Of a stretch of DNA of 64,000 bases, positions 56,005 to 64,000 are shown in pieces. The position numbers and the translations under genes were made by a program. The first letter of the stretch is position 1; every line of letters starts with the position of its first letter. Under the pieces are notes generated by a model, which saw only the letters and a program-made list of their open reading frames with translations, was not told where the DNA came from and searched no databases. Source of the DNA: Fulverythrobacter ferritrahens (GTDB taxonomy: Bacteria; Pseudomonadota; Alphaproteobacteria; Sphingomonadales; Sphingomonadaceae); the NCBI RefSeq assembly GCF_020539485.1, contig NZ_JACDXU010000003.1:186001-250000 (forward strand). Reading direction: 5' to 3'.

Positions 56005-58977
56005 TCAGAAGAAGCTGCCGAGCTTCGCCTTCACGCCGATATAGGCAAAGCGGCCAAAGGCAGAGACCGGATAGTCCAGCGCCAGGTCCGGCTTCGTGTT
56101 GAACAGGTTGTTGATGCCGCCATAGACGGTGAACCTGTCATCGAAGTCGGCCGAGACGCGGATGTCATGCTCCACCCGGGCCTTGTAGAAGAAGTACTTC
56201 GGATCGCTGATGTCCGGATTGCCGGCAAGCTGCTCGGTGGTGTAGCGGCGGGTCTTGTCCCACCAGGTCAGCGAATAGCTGGCCGTCACGTCACCGATAG
56301 TCCAGGCCAGATCCCAGGCAGCAGTCCACTGCGGCTTGTAGGGCTCGCTAAGGTCGCTGTCGACGGTGGCACCCGGCGACGAGAAGTAGTTCAGCTTGTT
56401 GAGATAGCCGACCACAAGGCTGGAATCGAGCTGGCCCAGATCGCCCAGCGGAACCGAGTAGTTCACTGTGGCGTCGAAGCCTGCGGTTTCGAACTTGGCG
56501 ACGTTCTGCGGGAACGAGCGCCAGCCGGTCACAAAGCCCGTGGTGGGATTGCGATCGATGTTCGGGCAGAACTGGTTGGCCAGCGTCGGCTGGTCAACGC
56601 AGAGCTCGGCCAGATCCTGTGCCGTTGCCGTGTTGATCGCACCATCGATGACGATGTTATACCAGTCGAAGCTCATGGCCAGACGCGGGGCGAAGGAGGG
56701 GCGAAGCACAACGCCGGCAGTCCAGGTCTTGGCCTTTTCCGCCTTCAGGTTGGGATTGCCGCTCGAGAAGCCCAGAATGCTGGTATTGGCTTCGGCATCC
56801 GACGACGGTTCGAAATTGGCGATTTCGTCCGGCGTCAGGCCCAAGCCGCCCAGCAGCGTCTTGCAGTTCGCGATGCGGTATTCGGTACCATCGTTGATGT
56901 TGTTCAGATCGCACGGATCGTCGATGAACAAATAGCCACCGGCCTGAGCGCCGTACAGTTCACCGATATTCGGAGCACGAACCGATTCCGAATAGGTCGC
57001 ACGGAACCGGATGTCCGGGATCGGAGCGTAGACGCCGTCAACCTTCCAGGCGGTGGTGCTGCCGATGCTCGAATAGTCCGAGAGACGGATAGCCGCACCG
57101 AAGGACAGCGTTTCGGCAAGCGGAGCGCCTTCGAAGATCGGCACATTCAGTTCGCCGAAGACTTCCGAAACGTCGAAGTCCCCCTTGGAATTGGCGAACT
57201 GCGCGCTGTCTGCGTACCAACCGTTCCGGTAGTATTCGTCGAACGTGGCTTCGCTGGTTTCCCGGCGATATTCGGCGCCGAAGGCGAAACCGATCGGGCC
57301 GCCCGGCAGTTCGAAGAACTTGCCGAAATCGCCGCTGACCGAGCCCGACGCAACGCTCTGCGTGACCTTGGAACTGGACAGCGATTCACGCGTCATCCAG
57401 TCAATTGCGGCCTGCGAAGCTACGCCTTCGCCCAGCAGGTTGAGCGGAACGCAGCCGCTGTTCGCGCCAGGGGTGAAGCTGACGGCGGGGCCGCCATAAT
57501 TGTCCGGATCGATGATGCCGGTGCCATCGACGTCGATGCGGCAAACGGGCTTGCCGGTGCCGTCGTCGATCGAGTCGAGCGCTGCAAAGTAACGATCGGC
57601 GATACGGGCATGGCTGTTGCGGACATTGGCCGAGGTTTCGCCATAGACATACGAAATCTCGTACCGCGCGTGATCCGAAATCTCACCTTCGAAACCGGCA
57701 ACGACGCGCCAGGTTTCGCGGTCATTGTATTCACCGCGCTGACCGAGGTCGAAATTGTCGCGGCTCAGCAGGGCCGGGCCCTGAACGAGGTCACCGAAGC
57801 GATCGTTCAGGTAGAAGTTGTCGGCCTGCATGACGGTGTAGAAGTCGAAGCTCGGCTGGCTGATCGAGAACGCCTTCATCTTCGCATATTTGCCTTCGGC
57901 AAAGAAGCGGATGGCGGGCGACAGTTCATAGCTGAACAGCGCGTTCCCGACGTGGCGCTCCGTCTCCGGAACGATATCGCCGTAATATCCGGCGCGCGGA
58001 GTGTTGCTGCCGCCGATGGCGAGGCCGCCCGACTGGCTGAGAACCTGGCCACGGTCATAGACCTTGCCGCTGCCGGTGTAATCGGGGATGCCATCGAGAT
58101 CGAGATCGACAGCGCCATCCATCGAGCTGTCGGCCCAGCCGGTGTTACCAATCAGGATACGATCGGGCACGTTCGGATCGTCAGGGATATCGTCCGGATT
58201 ACGGATCAGGCCGTAGAAGCGGCTGTTGTTGCCCAGATAGTTGCGATCACGCGTGTCGACACGTTCCTGGCGGGCATATTCATAAGAAACCGCGATATTG
58301 CCGCGGCCGTCGGCGAAGTTCTTGCCGGCAGTGGCCGAAAGCAAGGTCTGGTTGCCGTCGCCATAGGTCGTCCAGCCGGTTTGCGCGCGCAGGTTCAGAC
58401 CCTCGAAATCGCGCTTGAGAACGAAGTTGACCACGCCCGAAACGCCGTCGGCACCGTAGATAGCCGAGGCACCACCGGTCAGCACGTCGATGCGCTCGAT
58501 CAGATCCTGCGGGACCGAACTGATGTCGACCGCTGCGGATTCAGGAACGCCGGCGACGTGACGCTTGCCGTTCACCAGCACCAGAGTGCGGTTGACGCCC
58601 AGGTTGCGCAGATCCAGCAGATTGACGCCGGTGTAACCGAGGCCAACGCCGGTGTTGGAGCCGGCGCTGCCTGCGGAGCCAACGGAGCCCAGCAGGGCGG
58701 GGTTGCGGACCAGCGTGTCCACCACGTTCACGTCGCCCGAACGCTCGATCTGTTCGGCATTGACGCCGGTGATCGGGTTGGGCTCGTTCAGCTGGCTGCG
58801 CGCGATGCGCGAACCGGTAACAATGATCACAGCGTCGGCGTCATCGGCCGAGTCCACGGTGGCGATGGAATCGTCATCCTGGGCAAGAACCGGCTGTGCC
58901 ATCATAGCGATGGACAGCGCGATGGGTGCTGCAGCACCCTTCAGACGGGATTGGATTTTCACAGATTCAGTCCCCAT
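56005..58977 (-). CDS. TonB-dependent outer-membrane receptor
   Basis: TBDRs import large or scarce nutrients with energy from TonB/ExbBD. The 990-residue protein has a signal peptide (GAAAPIALSIAMMAQPVLAQ) and a TonB-box-like VIIVTGSRI near residue 50. The plug domain has LRNLGVNRTLVLVNGKRHV, DLIERIDVLTGGASAIYGADG and VSGVVNFVLK. The barrel ends in Phe (KLGSFF). It carries two acidic calcium-loop-like stretches, VDLDLDGIPD and IDVDGTGIID, in extracellular loops. I prefer ATG 58977 (MGTESVKIQS) over 59034. The substrate is unknown; no transport partner genes are nearby. Confidence 0.93.
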   Translation of the reverse strand: MGTESVKIQSRLKGAAAPIALSIAMMAQPVLAQDDDSIATVDSADDADAVIIVTGSRIARSQLNEPNPITGVNAEQIERSGDVNVVDTLVRNPALLGSVGSAGSAGSNTGVGLGYTGVNLLDLRNLGVNRTLVLVNGKRHVAGVPESAAVDISSVPQDLIERIDVLTGGASAIYGADGVSGVVNFVLKRDFEGLNLRAQTGWTTYGDGNQTLLSATAGKNFADGRGNIAVSYEYARQERVDTRDRNYLGNNSRFYGLIRNPDDIPDDPNVPDRILIGNTGWADSSMDGAVDLDLDGIPDYTGSGKVYDRGQVLSQSGGLAIGGSNTPRAGYYGDIVPETERHVGNALFSYELSPAIRFFAEGKYAKMKAFSISQPSFDFYTVMQADNFYLNDRFGDLVQGPALLSRDNFDLGQRGEYNDRETWRVVAGFEGEISDHARYEISYVYGETSANVRNSHARIADRYFAALDSIDDGTGKPVCRIDVDGTGIIDPDNYGGPAVSFTPGANSGCVPLNLLGEGVASQAAIDWMTRESLSSSKVTQSVASGSVSGDFGKFFELPGGPIGFAFGAEYRRETSEATFDEYYRNGWYADSAQFANSKGDFDVSEVFGELNVPIFEGAPLAETLSFGAAIRLSDYSSIGSTTAWKVDGVYAPIPDIRFRATYSESVRAPNIGELYGAQAGGYLFIDDPCDLNNINDGTEYRIANCKTLLGGLGLTPDEIANFEPSSDAEANTSILGFSSGNPNLKAEKAKTWTAGVVLRPSFAPRLAMSFDWYNIVIDGAINTATAQDLAELCVDQPTLANQFCPNIDRNPTTGFVTGWRSFPQNVAKFETAGFDATVNYSVPLGDLGQLDSSLVVGYLNKLNYFSSPGATVDSDLSEPYKPQWTAAWDLAWTIGDVTASYSLTWWDKTRRYTTEQLAGNPDISDPKYFFYKARVEHDIRVSADFDDRFTVYGGINNLFNTKPDLALDYPVSAFGRFAYIGVKAKLGSFF

Positions 58978-59275
58978 TGCAGGCCCGGAAAACATGCCAG
59001 GCTCTCGAAATGAAACATGGCCGGACGGCCCCATTTTCAGCGCGCCCGGTCACGGAATTAGCAAGTCTGCTGAGCTTCACCTGCGGGATGGCTGGACTGG
59101 TTTCAATTCAAATTACTTTGCGGCGCGGCATTCACTGCGGAAATGTTGCAATTGCACAACAGTTGCAACCGAGACGAAATATTTGCCACATTCCCTGCCT
59201 GCTTGACCGCGCGGAGACAGCCGCTTAGCCGAGCGGTTAAATTTTCGCTGATTCCAGCGGATGAGGGAGGTTAGC

Positions 59276-60058
59276 TTGAAGATCGACAACAACGTTTCCG
59301 CAGTCGTCACTGGCGGCGCGTCTGGTCTTGGCGAGGCGACTGCTCGCGCGCTCGCGGCCAAGGGCGCCAAGGTCGCCCTGTTCGATCTTCAGCAGGAAAA
59401 GGGCGAATCGGTCGCCGCGGAGATTGGCGGCATCTTCTGCCATGTGGACGTCACTTCGGATGAGTCGGTCGATGCCGGTTTTGCGAAGGCGCGCGCAGCT
59501 CATGGACAGGAGCGTATCCTGGTGAACTGCGCCGGTATTGGCACTATCGGCAAGACTACGCGCCGTGATCGCGAAACGGGGGCGATTTCGCACTTCCCGA
59601 TTGCCGCCTTTGCCAAGACGCTGGAAGTGAACACTGTCGGCACTTTCCGCTGTATCGCCAAGGCGGCGGCAGGCATGATGGCGCTGGACGCGCTGGAAGA
59701 CAATGAACGGGGGGCCATCGTCAACACGGCTTCCGTTGCTGCGGTGGATGGCCAGATGGGCCAGGCTGCCTATTCCGCGTCCAAGGGCGGCATCGTGGGT
59801 ATGACCTTGCCGATCGCGCGTGACCTGATGAGCGAGGGCATTCGCGTGAACACGATTCTGCCAGGCATTTTCCGCACTCCGCTGCTGGCGGGCCTGCCGG
59901 AAGCCGCGCAGGAATCTCTCGCCGCTCAGGTGCCGTTCCCCAAGCGGCTCGGCCATCCGGAAGAATATGCCAAGCTGGTGATGACGATGATCGAAATCAC
60001 CTATTTCAACGGTGAACATGTGCGGCTCGACGGCGCGATCCGCATGCAGCCACGTTGA
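59276..60058 (+). CDS. SDR-family oxidoreductase (3-hydroxyacyl-CoA dehydrogenase type II-like)
   Basis: Short-chain dehydrogenases use NAD(P). The 260-residue protein has the cofactor motif VVTGGASGLGEATAR near residue 12, VNCAGIG near 87, and the catalytic pair in AAYSASKGG (Tyr and Lys). The IDNNVSAVV start and FFPKRLGHPEEYAKLV end resemble the HSD10/3-hydroxyacyl-CoA dehydrogenase group. I chose TTG 59276, since GGGAGG at 59265-59270 is well placed before it. The upstream ATG 59261 overlaps that site. It is followed by a TetR regulator gene 26 bp later. Confidence 0.9.
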   Translation: MKIDNNVSAVVTGGASGLGEATARALAAKGAKVALFDLQQEKGESVAAEIGGIFCHVDVTSDESVDAGFAKARAAHGQERILVNCAGIGTIGKTTRRDRETGAISHFPIAAFAKTLEVNTVGTFRCIAKAAAGMMALDALEDNERGAIVNTASVAAVDGQMGQAAYSASKGGIVGMTLPIARDLMSEGIRVNTILPGIFRTPLLAGLPEAAQESLAAQVPFPKRLGHPEEYAKLVMTMIEITYFNGEHVRLDGAIRMQPR

Positions 60059-60084
60059 GGCGCCATCGTTGAGGGGGCAAGCAG

Positions 60085-60708
60085 ATGGCGACGGTGCCGG
60101 ACACTTCGTCGGAAGCGCGGGAGCAATTGCTCGCCACGGCTTCCGCGATCATGCGCGAAAGCGACACTGTCGACATTTCCCTTGCCCAGCTCAGCCGCCA
60201 GTCGGGGCTGAATTCCGCACTGGTCAAATATTACTTCGGCAACAAGGCGGGGCTGATGAAGGCCCTGCTGGACCGGGACATGACGAGCATCCTGGCTTCG
60301 GTAAAAGCGCTGCTGGCATCGGAGCATGATCCCGAATCCAAGCTGCGCCGCCATATATGGGCGGTTGTGGACCGTTTTTACGAGGTGCCTTACATCCAGC
60401 GTTTGTTGATGCGGCTGATCCGCGAAAGCGAGCCGGTGGAAGCGCAGCGTATCGCCAATGCCTATCTCAGCCCGATCTATGCGGCATATGACAGGCTGAT
60501 CGGCGAGGGCGTGGAGGCGGGCGTATTCCGTCCGGTCGATCCGCAGCTGTTCTATTTCAGTCTTACCGGCGCGGTAGACCGTTTCTTCGCGGCGCGCCTC
60601 TTCATGCGCTATTGCTTTGACGAGGATGCGCTTTCCGAAGAATTGCGCGACCGTTATCGCACCCATTTGATCGATTTCATCATGGCAGGATTGTTGAGGA
60701 ACGGATGA
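60085..60708 (+). CDS. TetR/AcrR-family transcriptional regulator
   Basis: TetR proteins are ligand-released repressors. The 207-residue protein has the helix-turn-helix (VDISLAQLSRQSGLNSALVKYYFGNKAGLMKALL) near residues 30-63 and a mixed C-terminal ligand domain. It is between the SDR gene and mtnP, overlapping the mtnP start by 4 nt (ATGA). The likely target is this operon or a fatty-acid-related set, because SDR genes of this type often sit with TetR. The ligand is unknown. Confidence 0.9.
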   Translation: MATVPDTSSEAREQLLATASAIMRESDTVDISLAQLSRQSGLNSALVKYYFGNKAGLMKALLDRDMTSILASVKALLASEHDPESKLRRHIWAVVDRFYEVPYIQRLLMRLIRESEPVEAQRIANAYLSPIYAAYDRLIGEGVEAGVFRPVDPQLFYFSLTGAVDRFFAARLFMRYCFDEDALSEELRDRYRTHLIDFIMAGLLRNG

Positions 60709-61574
60709 CTGCAGGCTGGCATATCGGCGTGATCGGCGGGACCGGCCTCTATGACGCGGATGTCCTGGAGGATGCCCAGCAGATCGAGGTCAAGAGCAGC
60801 TTCGGCGAACCGTCCGGGCCGATTACGACTGGCCGGATCGGGGACGTGCGCTTCACCTTTCTTGCGCGCCATGGCGCAGGGCACCGGCTTTCCCCCAGCG
60901 CCGTCAACTATCGTGCAAATATCGACGTGCTGAAGCGTTGCGGGGTTACGGATATCCTCTCGATCTCCGCCATCGGCTCACTGCGCGAAGATTTCGCGCC
61001 GGGCGGCTTCGTGGTGGTTGACCAGATGATCGACCGCACCTTGAACCGGGAGCGCAGCTTCTTTGGCGAAGGGCTGGTCGCCCATGTCAGCCTTGCCGAT
61101 CCTACCTGCCCGCGCCTTTCCGCGCTGGTAGGGGATGCAGCTTCGCAGGTGGGTGCGCCGGTGCATCGCGGCGGATGCTATGTCGCCATCGAAGGGCCGC
61201 AATTCTCGACCCGAGCGGAAAGCCACATGTATCGTGCCTGGGGAGCGGATGTGATCGGGATGACGGCGCTGCCGGAAGCACGCCTGGCGCGCGAGGCAGA
61301 GCTTCCCTACGCTTTGCTGGCCATGGTCACGGATTATGATTGCTGGCGCGAAAGCGGTGAAGTGGTGAACGTGGAAGACGTGCTTGACGTGATGCGCGAC
61401 AATGCGGGCAAGGCGCGGGCAACCCTATCGGTCCTGGCCCGATTATTGCCGTCCGAGCGACGGGCCAGCCCCATCGATACAGCACTGGATGGCGCAATCG
61501 TCACTGTCCCCGGCATGCATGATCCGGCGGTGGTCGCGCGGCTGGACGCTATTGCGGGGCGGGTTCTGGGATAG
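60705..61574 (+). CDS. mtnP: S-methyl-5'-thioadenosine phosphorylase
   Basis: MtnP splits methylthioadenosine to adenine and methylthioribose 1-phosphate, recycling the polyamine/AHL by-product. The 289-residue protein shows IGVIGGTGLYDAD at the start, LARHGAGHRLSPSAVNYRAN, ISAIGSLREDFAPGGFV and VAIEGPQFSTRAESHMY, then VIGMTALPEARLARE. These fit the MTAP-type phosphorylases rather than PNP. It is co-translated with the TetR gene, an unusual partner. The MarR gene starts about 120 bp later. Confidence 0.93.
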   Translation: MTAGWHIGVIGGTGLYDADVLEDAQQIEVKSSFGEPSGPITTGRIGDVRFTFLARHGAGHRLSPSAVNYRANIDVLKRCGVTDILSISAIGSLREDFAPGGFVVVDQMIDRTLNRERSFFGEGLVAHVSLADPTCPRLSALVGDAASQVGAPVHRGGCYVAIEGPQFSTRAESHMYRAWGADVIGMTALPEARLAREAELPYALLAMVTDYDCWRESGEVVNVEDVLDVMRDNAGKARATLSVLARLLPSERRASPIDTALDGAIVTVPGMHDPAVVARLDAIAGRVLG

Positions 61575-61655
61575 GCTCCCTCGATCAGTATATGAAATAA
61601 CCGGAAAGAGAATTGGGGACAGCCCGCCAGAGAATGCGGGTATTGGCGTTCGATA

Positions 61656-61675
61656 CTTGCATTTTGCGATGCAAG
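61656..61675 (+). promoter_or_regulatory. Palindrome upstream of MarR gene, likely operator
   Basis: CTTGCAT (61656-61662) and ATGCAAG (61669-61675) form a perfect 7-bp inverted repeat around TTTGCG. It lies 20 bp before the ATG at 61696. MarR proteins usually repress their own gene through such sites. It covers the alternative ATG at 61669, which speaks for the downstream start. Confidence 0.5.
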
Positions 61676-61695
61676 ATCGTTACATTGAAAACTAT

Positions 61696-62169
61696 ATGGA
61701 CGCCAGTTCGCCTCTTTCCGATTTCCTGCCCTATATGCTTTCGGTCACATCGAATGCGGTGAGCGGAAGAATTGCGCTGGAATATCGCAGCCGGTTTGGG
61801 TTGAAGGTCCCGGAATGGCGAGTGATGGCCGTGCTTGGGAATGCGGGCGCAGTGACGCAGCGTGATCTTGCGGCGCTTACCCTGATGGACAAGGTGGCCG
61901 TCAACCGCGCCTGCAAGGAACTGGAGGAGAGAGGCCTTGCCTGGCGCCAGCCCAACAACAGGGATGGACGCTCCCACTTGCTGGAACTGACCGCTGAGGG
62001 CCGGCGCATGTATGGCGAGATCATGCCTCTTGCTCTCGAAATGGAGCGGCGCCTTCTCGCCAGCTTCACTCCGGAAGAGATCGCTGGCTTCAAGGCCCTG
62101 CTGGTGCGCCTGAAGAAGGAAGTGCGCGATCTGCATGCGGAAGGCATCGACAGCGGTAATTACGACTGA
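61696..62169 (+). CDS. MarR-family transcriptional regulator
   Basis: MarR proteins are small winged-helix regulators that react to phenolics or stress. The 157-residue product has VPEWRVMAVLGNAGAVTQRDLAAL and LMDKVAVNRACKELEERGLAWRQ as the winged helix, with the wing NNRDGRSHLLELTAEG. The N-terminal dimer helices start MDASSPLSDFLPYML. I chose ATG 61696; ATG 61669 lies in the palindrome. It is followed by a terminator-like hairpin and the convergent tad genes. Confidence 0.9.
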   Translation: MDASSPLSDFLPYMLSVTSNAVSGRIALEYRSRFGLKVPEWRVMAVLGNAGAVTQRDLAALTLMDKVAVNRACKELEERGLAWRQPNNRDGRSHLLELTAEGRRMYGEIMPLALEMERRLLASFTPEEIAGFKALLVRLKKEVRDLHAEGIDSGNYD

Positions 62170-62218
62170 GCTGCCGATCGCGTTCAGCGGCCTGGCTTTC
62201 CAACTCAACCCGAATAGC

Positions 62219-62262
62219 AAGGTAAGGGCCCTTCGCCGGAGTTCGGAAAAGGGCCTTTGAAT
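62219..62262. terminator. Terminator between MarR gene and tad cluster
   Basis: AAGGGCCCTT and AAGGGCCTTT arms enclose CGCCGGAGTTCGGAA, and T-rich ends occur on both strands. It lies between the convergent MarR and tadC genes, with 50 bp to the MarR stop. Confidence 0.65.
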
Positions 62263-62271
62263 TGGTCGGAA

Positions 62272-63288
62272 TCAGCTCGATGCGCTGCCGGGCTGCGATG
62301 CGAAAGTATCCGCAATGGAGCAGGCGGCGGGACCGAGAATGACGATGAACAGCACCGGCAGAATGAACAGGATGAGCGGCACCGTCATGATCGCCGGCAG
62401 GCGAGCGGCCTTTTCTTCAGCCCGCATCATGCGCTCGTTCCGGAACTCGGCCGAGAGAACGCGCAGTGCAGAGGCGAGCGGCGTGCCATAGCGTTCGGTC
62501 TGGATCATGGTCGTCACCACACCTCGCACCGAATCCAGATCGACGCGATAGGCGAGGTTTTCGAAGGCCATCCGGCGCTCGGTAAGGAAAGAAAGCTCGA
62601 TCGAGGTCAGCATGAACTCGTCGCCGAGTTCCGGATATGCGCGCCCCAGTTCCTTGGCCACGCGGTTGAACGCAGCATCAACCGTCAGACCTGCTTCGGC
62701 ACAGATTACCAGCAGATCGAGCGCGTCGGGCAATCCCTTGCGGATCGCGTGGGAGCGTTTCTGGATCTTGTTGCTGAGGAACAGATCGGGGGCCTTGTAG
62801 CCGGCGATAATCGCCACGGCGAAGACCATGAACCGCTTGAAACTGCTCCAGTCTGGAAAGGTGTTGCTCCAATAGACCAGCACGATGGCAATCAGGCCCA
62901 GCGTGATGGGCAGCACCATACGCGCGAAGATAACGGCGACAGCCCATTCCTTGTTGCGATAGCCTGCCTGCGCCAGCTTCTGCTGAATCTGTTTGACCTG
63001 ACTGTCCTGGAGAACCTTCATCTTCTCCAGCGTCTGCTTCATCCGGTCAGTCGCTTCGCTGTTGCGGACGAGGCTCTGGCGCTTCTTGGCGGTTGCGGTG
63101 ACGATGCCCGCTTTCAGCTCTTCGCGCCGGGCGTTGAGCGTCTTCACGCGGCGGGCCATCGGATCGCGCACGGTGAGCGCGGCATAGACAGCCATCATCA
63201 TTGCCAGCGCAGCGATTCCCGCCAGCACGCTGCCGATCGCGATAACGTCGAAGCCGAGAAGTGTCGGGCCGGGAGGTGTGTTGAGCAT
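62272..63288 (-). CDS. tadC: TadC-like type II/IV secretion F-domain protein
   Basis: TadC is one of two inner-membrane scaffold proteins of the Tad (Flp) pilus. The 338-residue protein has an N-terminal membrane helix (IAIGSVLAGIAALAMMMAVYAAL). The T2SF domain follows, with GLPDALDLLVICAEAGLTVDAAFNRVA near residue 190. Then comes a C-terminal part with RMMRAEEKAARLPAIMTVPLILFILPVLFIVILGPA. It follows tadB by 19 bp, as in standard tad operons. The tad pilus serves in attachment and biofilm. Confidence 0.9.
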   Translation of the reverse strand: MLNTPPGPTLLGFDVIAIGSVLAGIAALAMMMAVYAALTVRDPMARRVKTLNARREELKAGIVTATAKKRQSLVRNSEATDRMKQTLEKMKVLQDSQVKQIQQKLAQAGYRNKEWAVAVIFARMVLPITLGLIAIVLVYWSNTFPDWSSFKRFMVFAVAIIAGYKAPDLFLSNKIQKRSHAIRKGLPDALDLLVICAEAGLTVDAAFNRVAKELGRAYPELGDEFMLTSIELSFLTERRMAFENLAYRVDLDSVRGVVTTMIQTERYGTPLASALRVLSAEFRNERMMRAEEKAARLPAIMTVPLILFILPVLFIVILGPAACSIADTFASQPGSASS

Positions 63289-63307
63289 AATTCGCTTCCG
63301 TTCCCGA

Positions 63308-64000
63308 TCAGATCTCGAAGCTGACCATCTTGGCCATGACCAGAACCCCGATGCCCATCCAGATGAAGCCGCCGATACCGGCGACGATCAGGCGATCATC
63401 AACGAAAAAGGCGCTGAGATATTTGGGATTGGCCCAGTAGATCATCCCGAAAACCATGAAGGGCAGGGCGCCGACGATATAGGCTGAGGCTTTGGATTCC
63501 GAGCTCATGGCCCGGATCTTCAGCTTCATCTGCGCGCGTTTCCTCAGCACATCGGCCAGGTTGGAAAGGGTCTCGGCGAGATTGCCGCCCGTTTCGCGCT
63601 GGATCGCCAGAGTGATGCAGAAGAATTGGAATTCCGGCGTGCCGAGGCGGTCTGCGGTGACCTGGAGGGCTTCCTCCATCGAGCGTCCGACCTTGATCCG
63701 ATCCACGATCGCGCGAAATTCCTCGCCCACCGGGCCGGGGATTTCACTGGCGACCACCGTCAGCGTTTCGGTTACGGGCAGACCTGAGCGCAGGCCGCGC
63801 ACCAGTAGTTCGATCGCATCGGGAAACCTCGCGTTGAACGCATTGGTTCGCTTGCTGATGCTGTAGTTGACCGCCAGATGCGGAATGCCGGCCCCCAGCA
63901 GAATGCCGATGCCAAGTGCAAGCAGCAAGGCCCCGCTTTTGAGAAAGATGAGGACAGTCACAGTCAGCGCGATACCGACCGATGCGTAGAGATATTGGGT
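63308..64000 (-). CDS. tadB: TadB-like F-domain protein, N-terminus beyond window
   Basis: The frame stays open to base 64000, so the N-terminus lies outside. A GTG at 63961 is inside the gene, not its true start. The visible 230 residues have a membrane helix (LLLALGIGILLGAGIPHLAV) and the T2SF domain FPDAIELLVRGLRSGLPVTETLTVVA. After LAIQRETGGNLAETLSNLADVLR come two more helices (GALPFMVFGMIYWA and GGFIWMGIGVLVMAKM). TadB and TadC are paired scaffold proteins; the rest of the tad cluster should lie beyond the window. Confidence 0.88.
   Translation of the reverse strand, partial: TQYLYASVGIALTVTVLIFLKSGALLLALGIGILLGAGIPHLAVNYSISKRTNAFNARFPDAIELLVRGLRSGLPVTETLTVVASEIPGPVGEEFRAIVDRIKVGRSMEEALQVTADRLGTPEFQFFCITLAIQRETGGNLAETLSNLADVLRKRAQMKLKIRAMSSESKASAYIVGALPFMVFGMIYWANPKYLSAFFVDDRLIVAGIGGFIWMGIGVLVMAKMVSFEI

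Noticed and set aside
55909-59013. 1034-codon plus-strand open frame opposite the TonB receptor
   Set aside because: Shadow of the receptor; it runs through the bidirectional terminator.

Overview
The window is a GC-rich chromosomal stretch of an alphaproteobacterium, most likely Sphingomonadales (Sphingomonas/Novosphingobium/Erythrobacteraceae type). The support is the gene families present: a ChpT phosphotransferase, RpoH, a TorF-like porin, the TIGR02186/TauE pair, a DUF3297 protein, a large TonB-dependent receptor, a trigger factor with a long Lys/Ala tail, and the short interspersed palindromes typical of sphingomonads. I see no rRNA operon, CRISPR array, prophage, integrase or intact insertion sequence. 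The window is mainly core genome with a few accessory inserts. Genus assignment is inference only.

Layout. 1-5.8 kb: a decayed YdcZ-like transporter end, der, a CHAP-domain protein, a DUF3297 protein, tRNA-Leu(UAG), trigger factor and an orphan secreted protein. 6-12.7 kb: clpP, clpX and a small ORF, then a minus-strand block with a CDF metal exporter coupled to a GFA-family protein, mtgA, rpoH and an RluD-type pseudouridine synthase. 12.8-15.9 kb: an AbrB/Doc toxin-antitoxin module overlapping a JAMM peptidase gene, chpT, an AmpD-like amidase and RNase P RNA. 15.9-22.5 kb: a coupled proline-dehydrogenase-like/CelD-like acetyltransferase pair, a PPP phosphatase, a TorF-like porin, a SIMPL protein, gloA and nhaA. 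22.7-31.3 kb: a reduced NfrB/NfrA-like glycosyltransferase/outer-membrane pair with an in-frame tandem repeat, TauE/TIGR02186, a HerA-like ATPase, and MATE coupled to queE. 31.3-41.6 kb: valS, a four-gene Mla-type lipid transport operon, and a five-gene minus-strand chain with 4-nt overlaps (crcB, pseudouridine synthase, HAD phosphatase, small membrane protein, ATP12). 41.8-49.6 kb: rpsU, an FKBP, a DUF4153 protein, gatCAB interrupted by a nested AT-rich membrane ORF, trmL and an AT-rich secreted protein. 49.7-64 kb: a small hypothetical, a two-domain M16 peptidase, clpB, a TonB receptor, an SDR/TetR/mtnP/MarR group, and the end of a tad pilus cluster (tadB, tadC) cut by the window edge.

How the parts fit. 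ClpP, ClpX, ClpB, trigger factor, RpoH and the FKBP make the window rich in protein quality control. ChpT is the phosphorelay protein that links CckA to CtrA/CpdR, and CpdR in turn gates ClpXP proteolysis, so two ends of one cell-cycle pathway lie 8 kb apart. A near-identical repeat of the heptamer TGTAACA lies upstream of both chpT and clpB. Envelope functions (Mla, TonB receptor, MtgA, AmpD-like, NfrAB-like, Tad) form the second theme.

The items most worth a second look are the mini NfrB/NfrA pair, the membrane ORF nested in gatCAB, the divergent ProDH-like/CelD-like pair, and the shared TGTAACA element. All family assignments come from reading the sequence; no database search was run.
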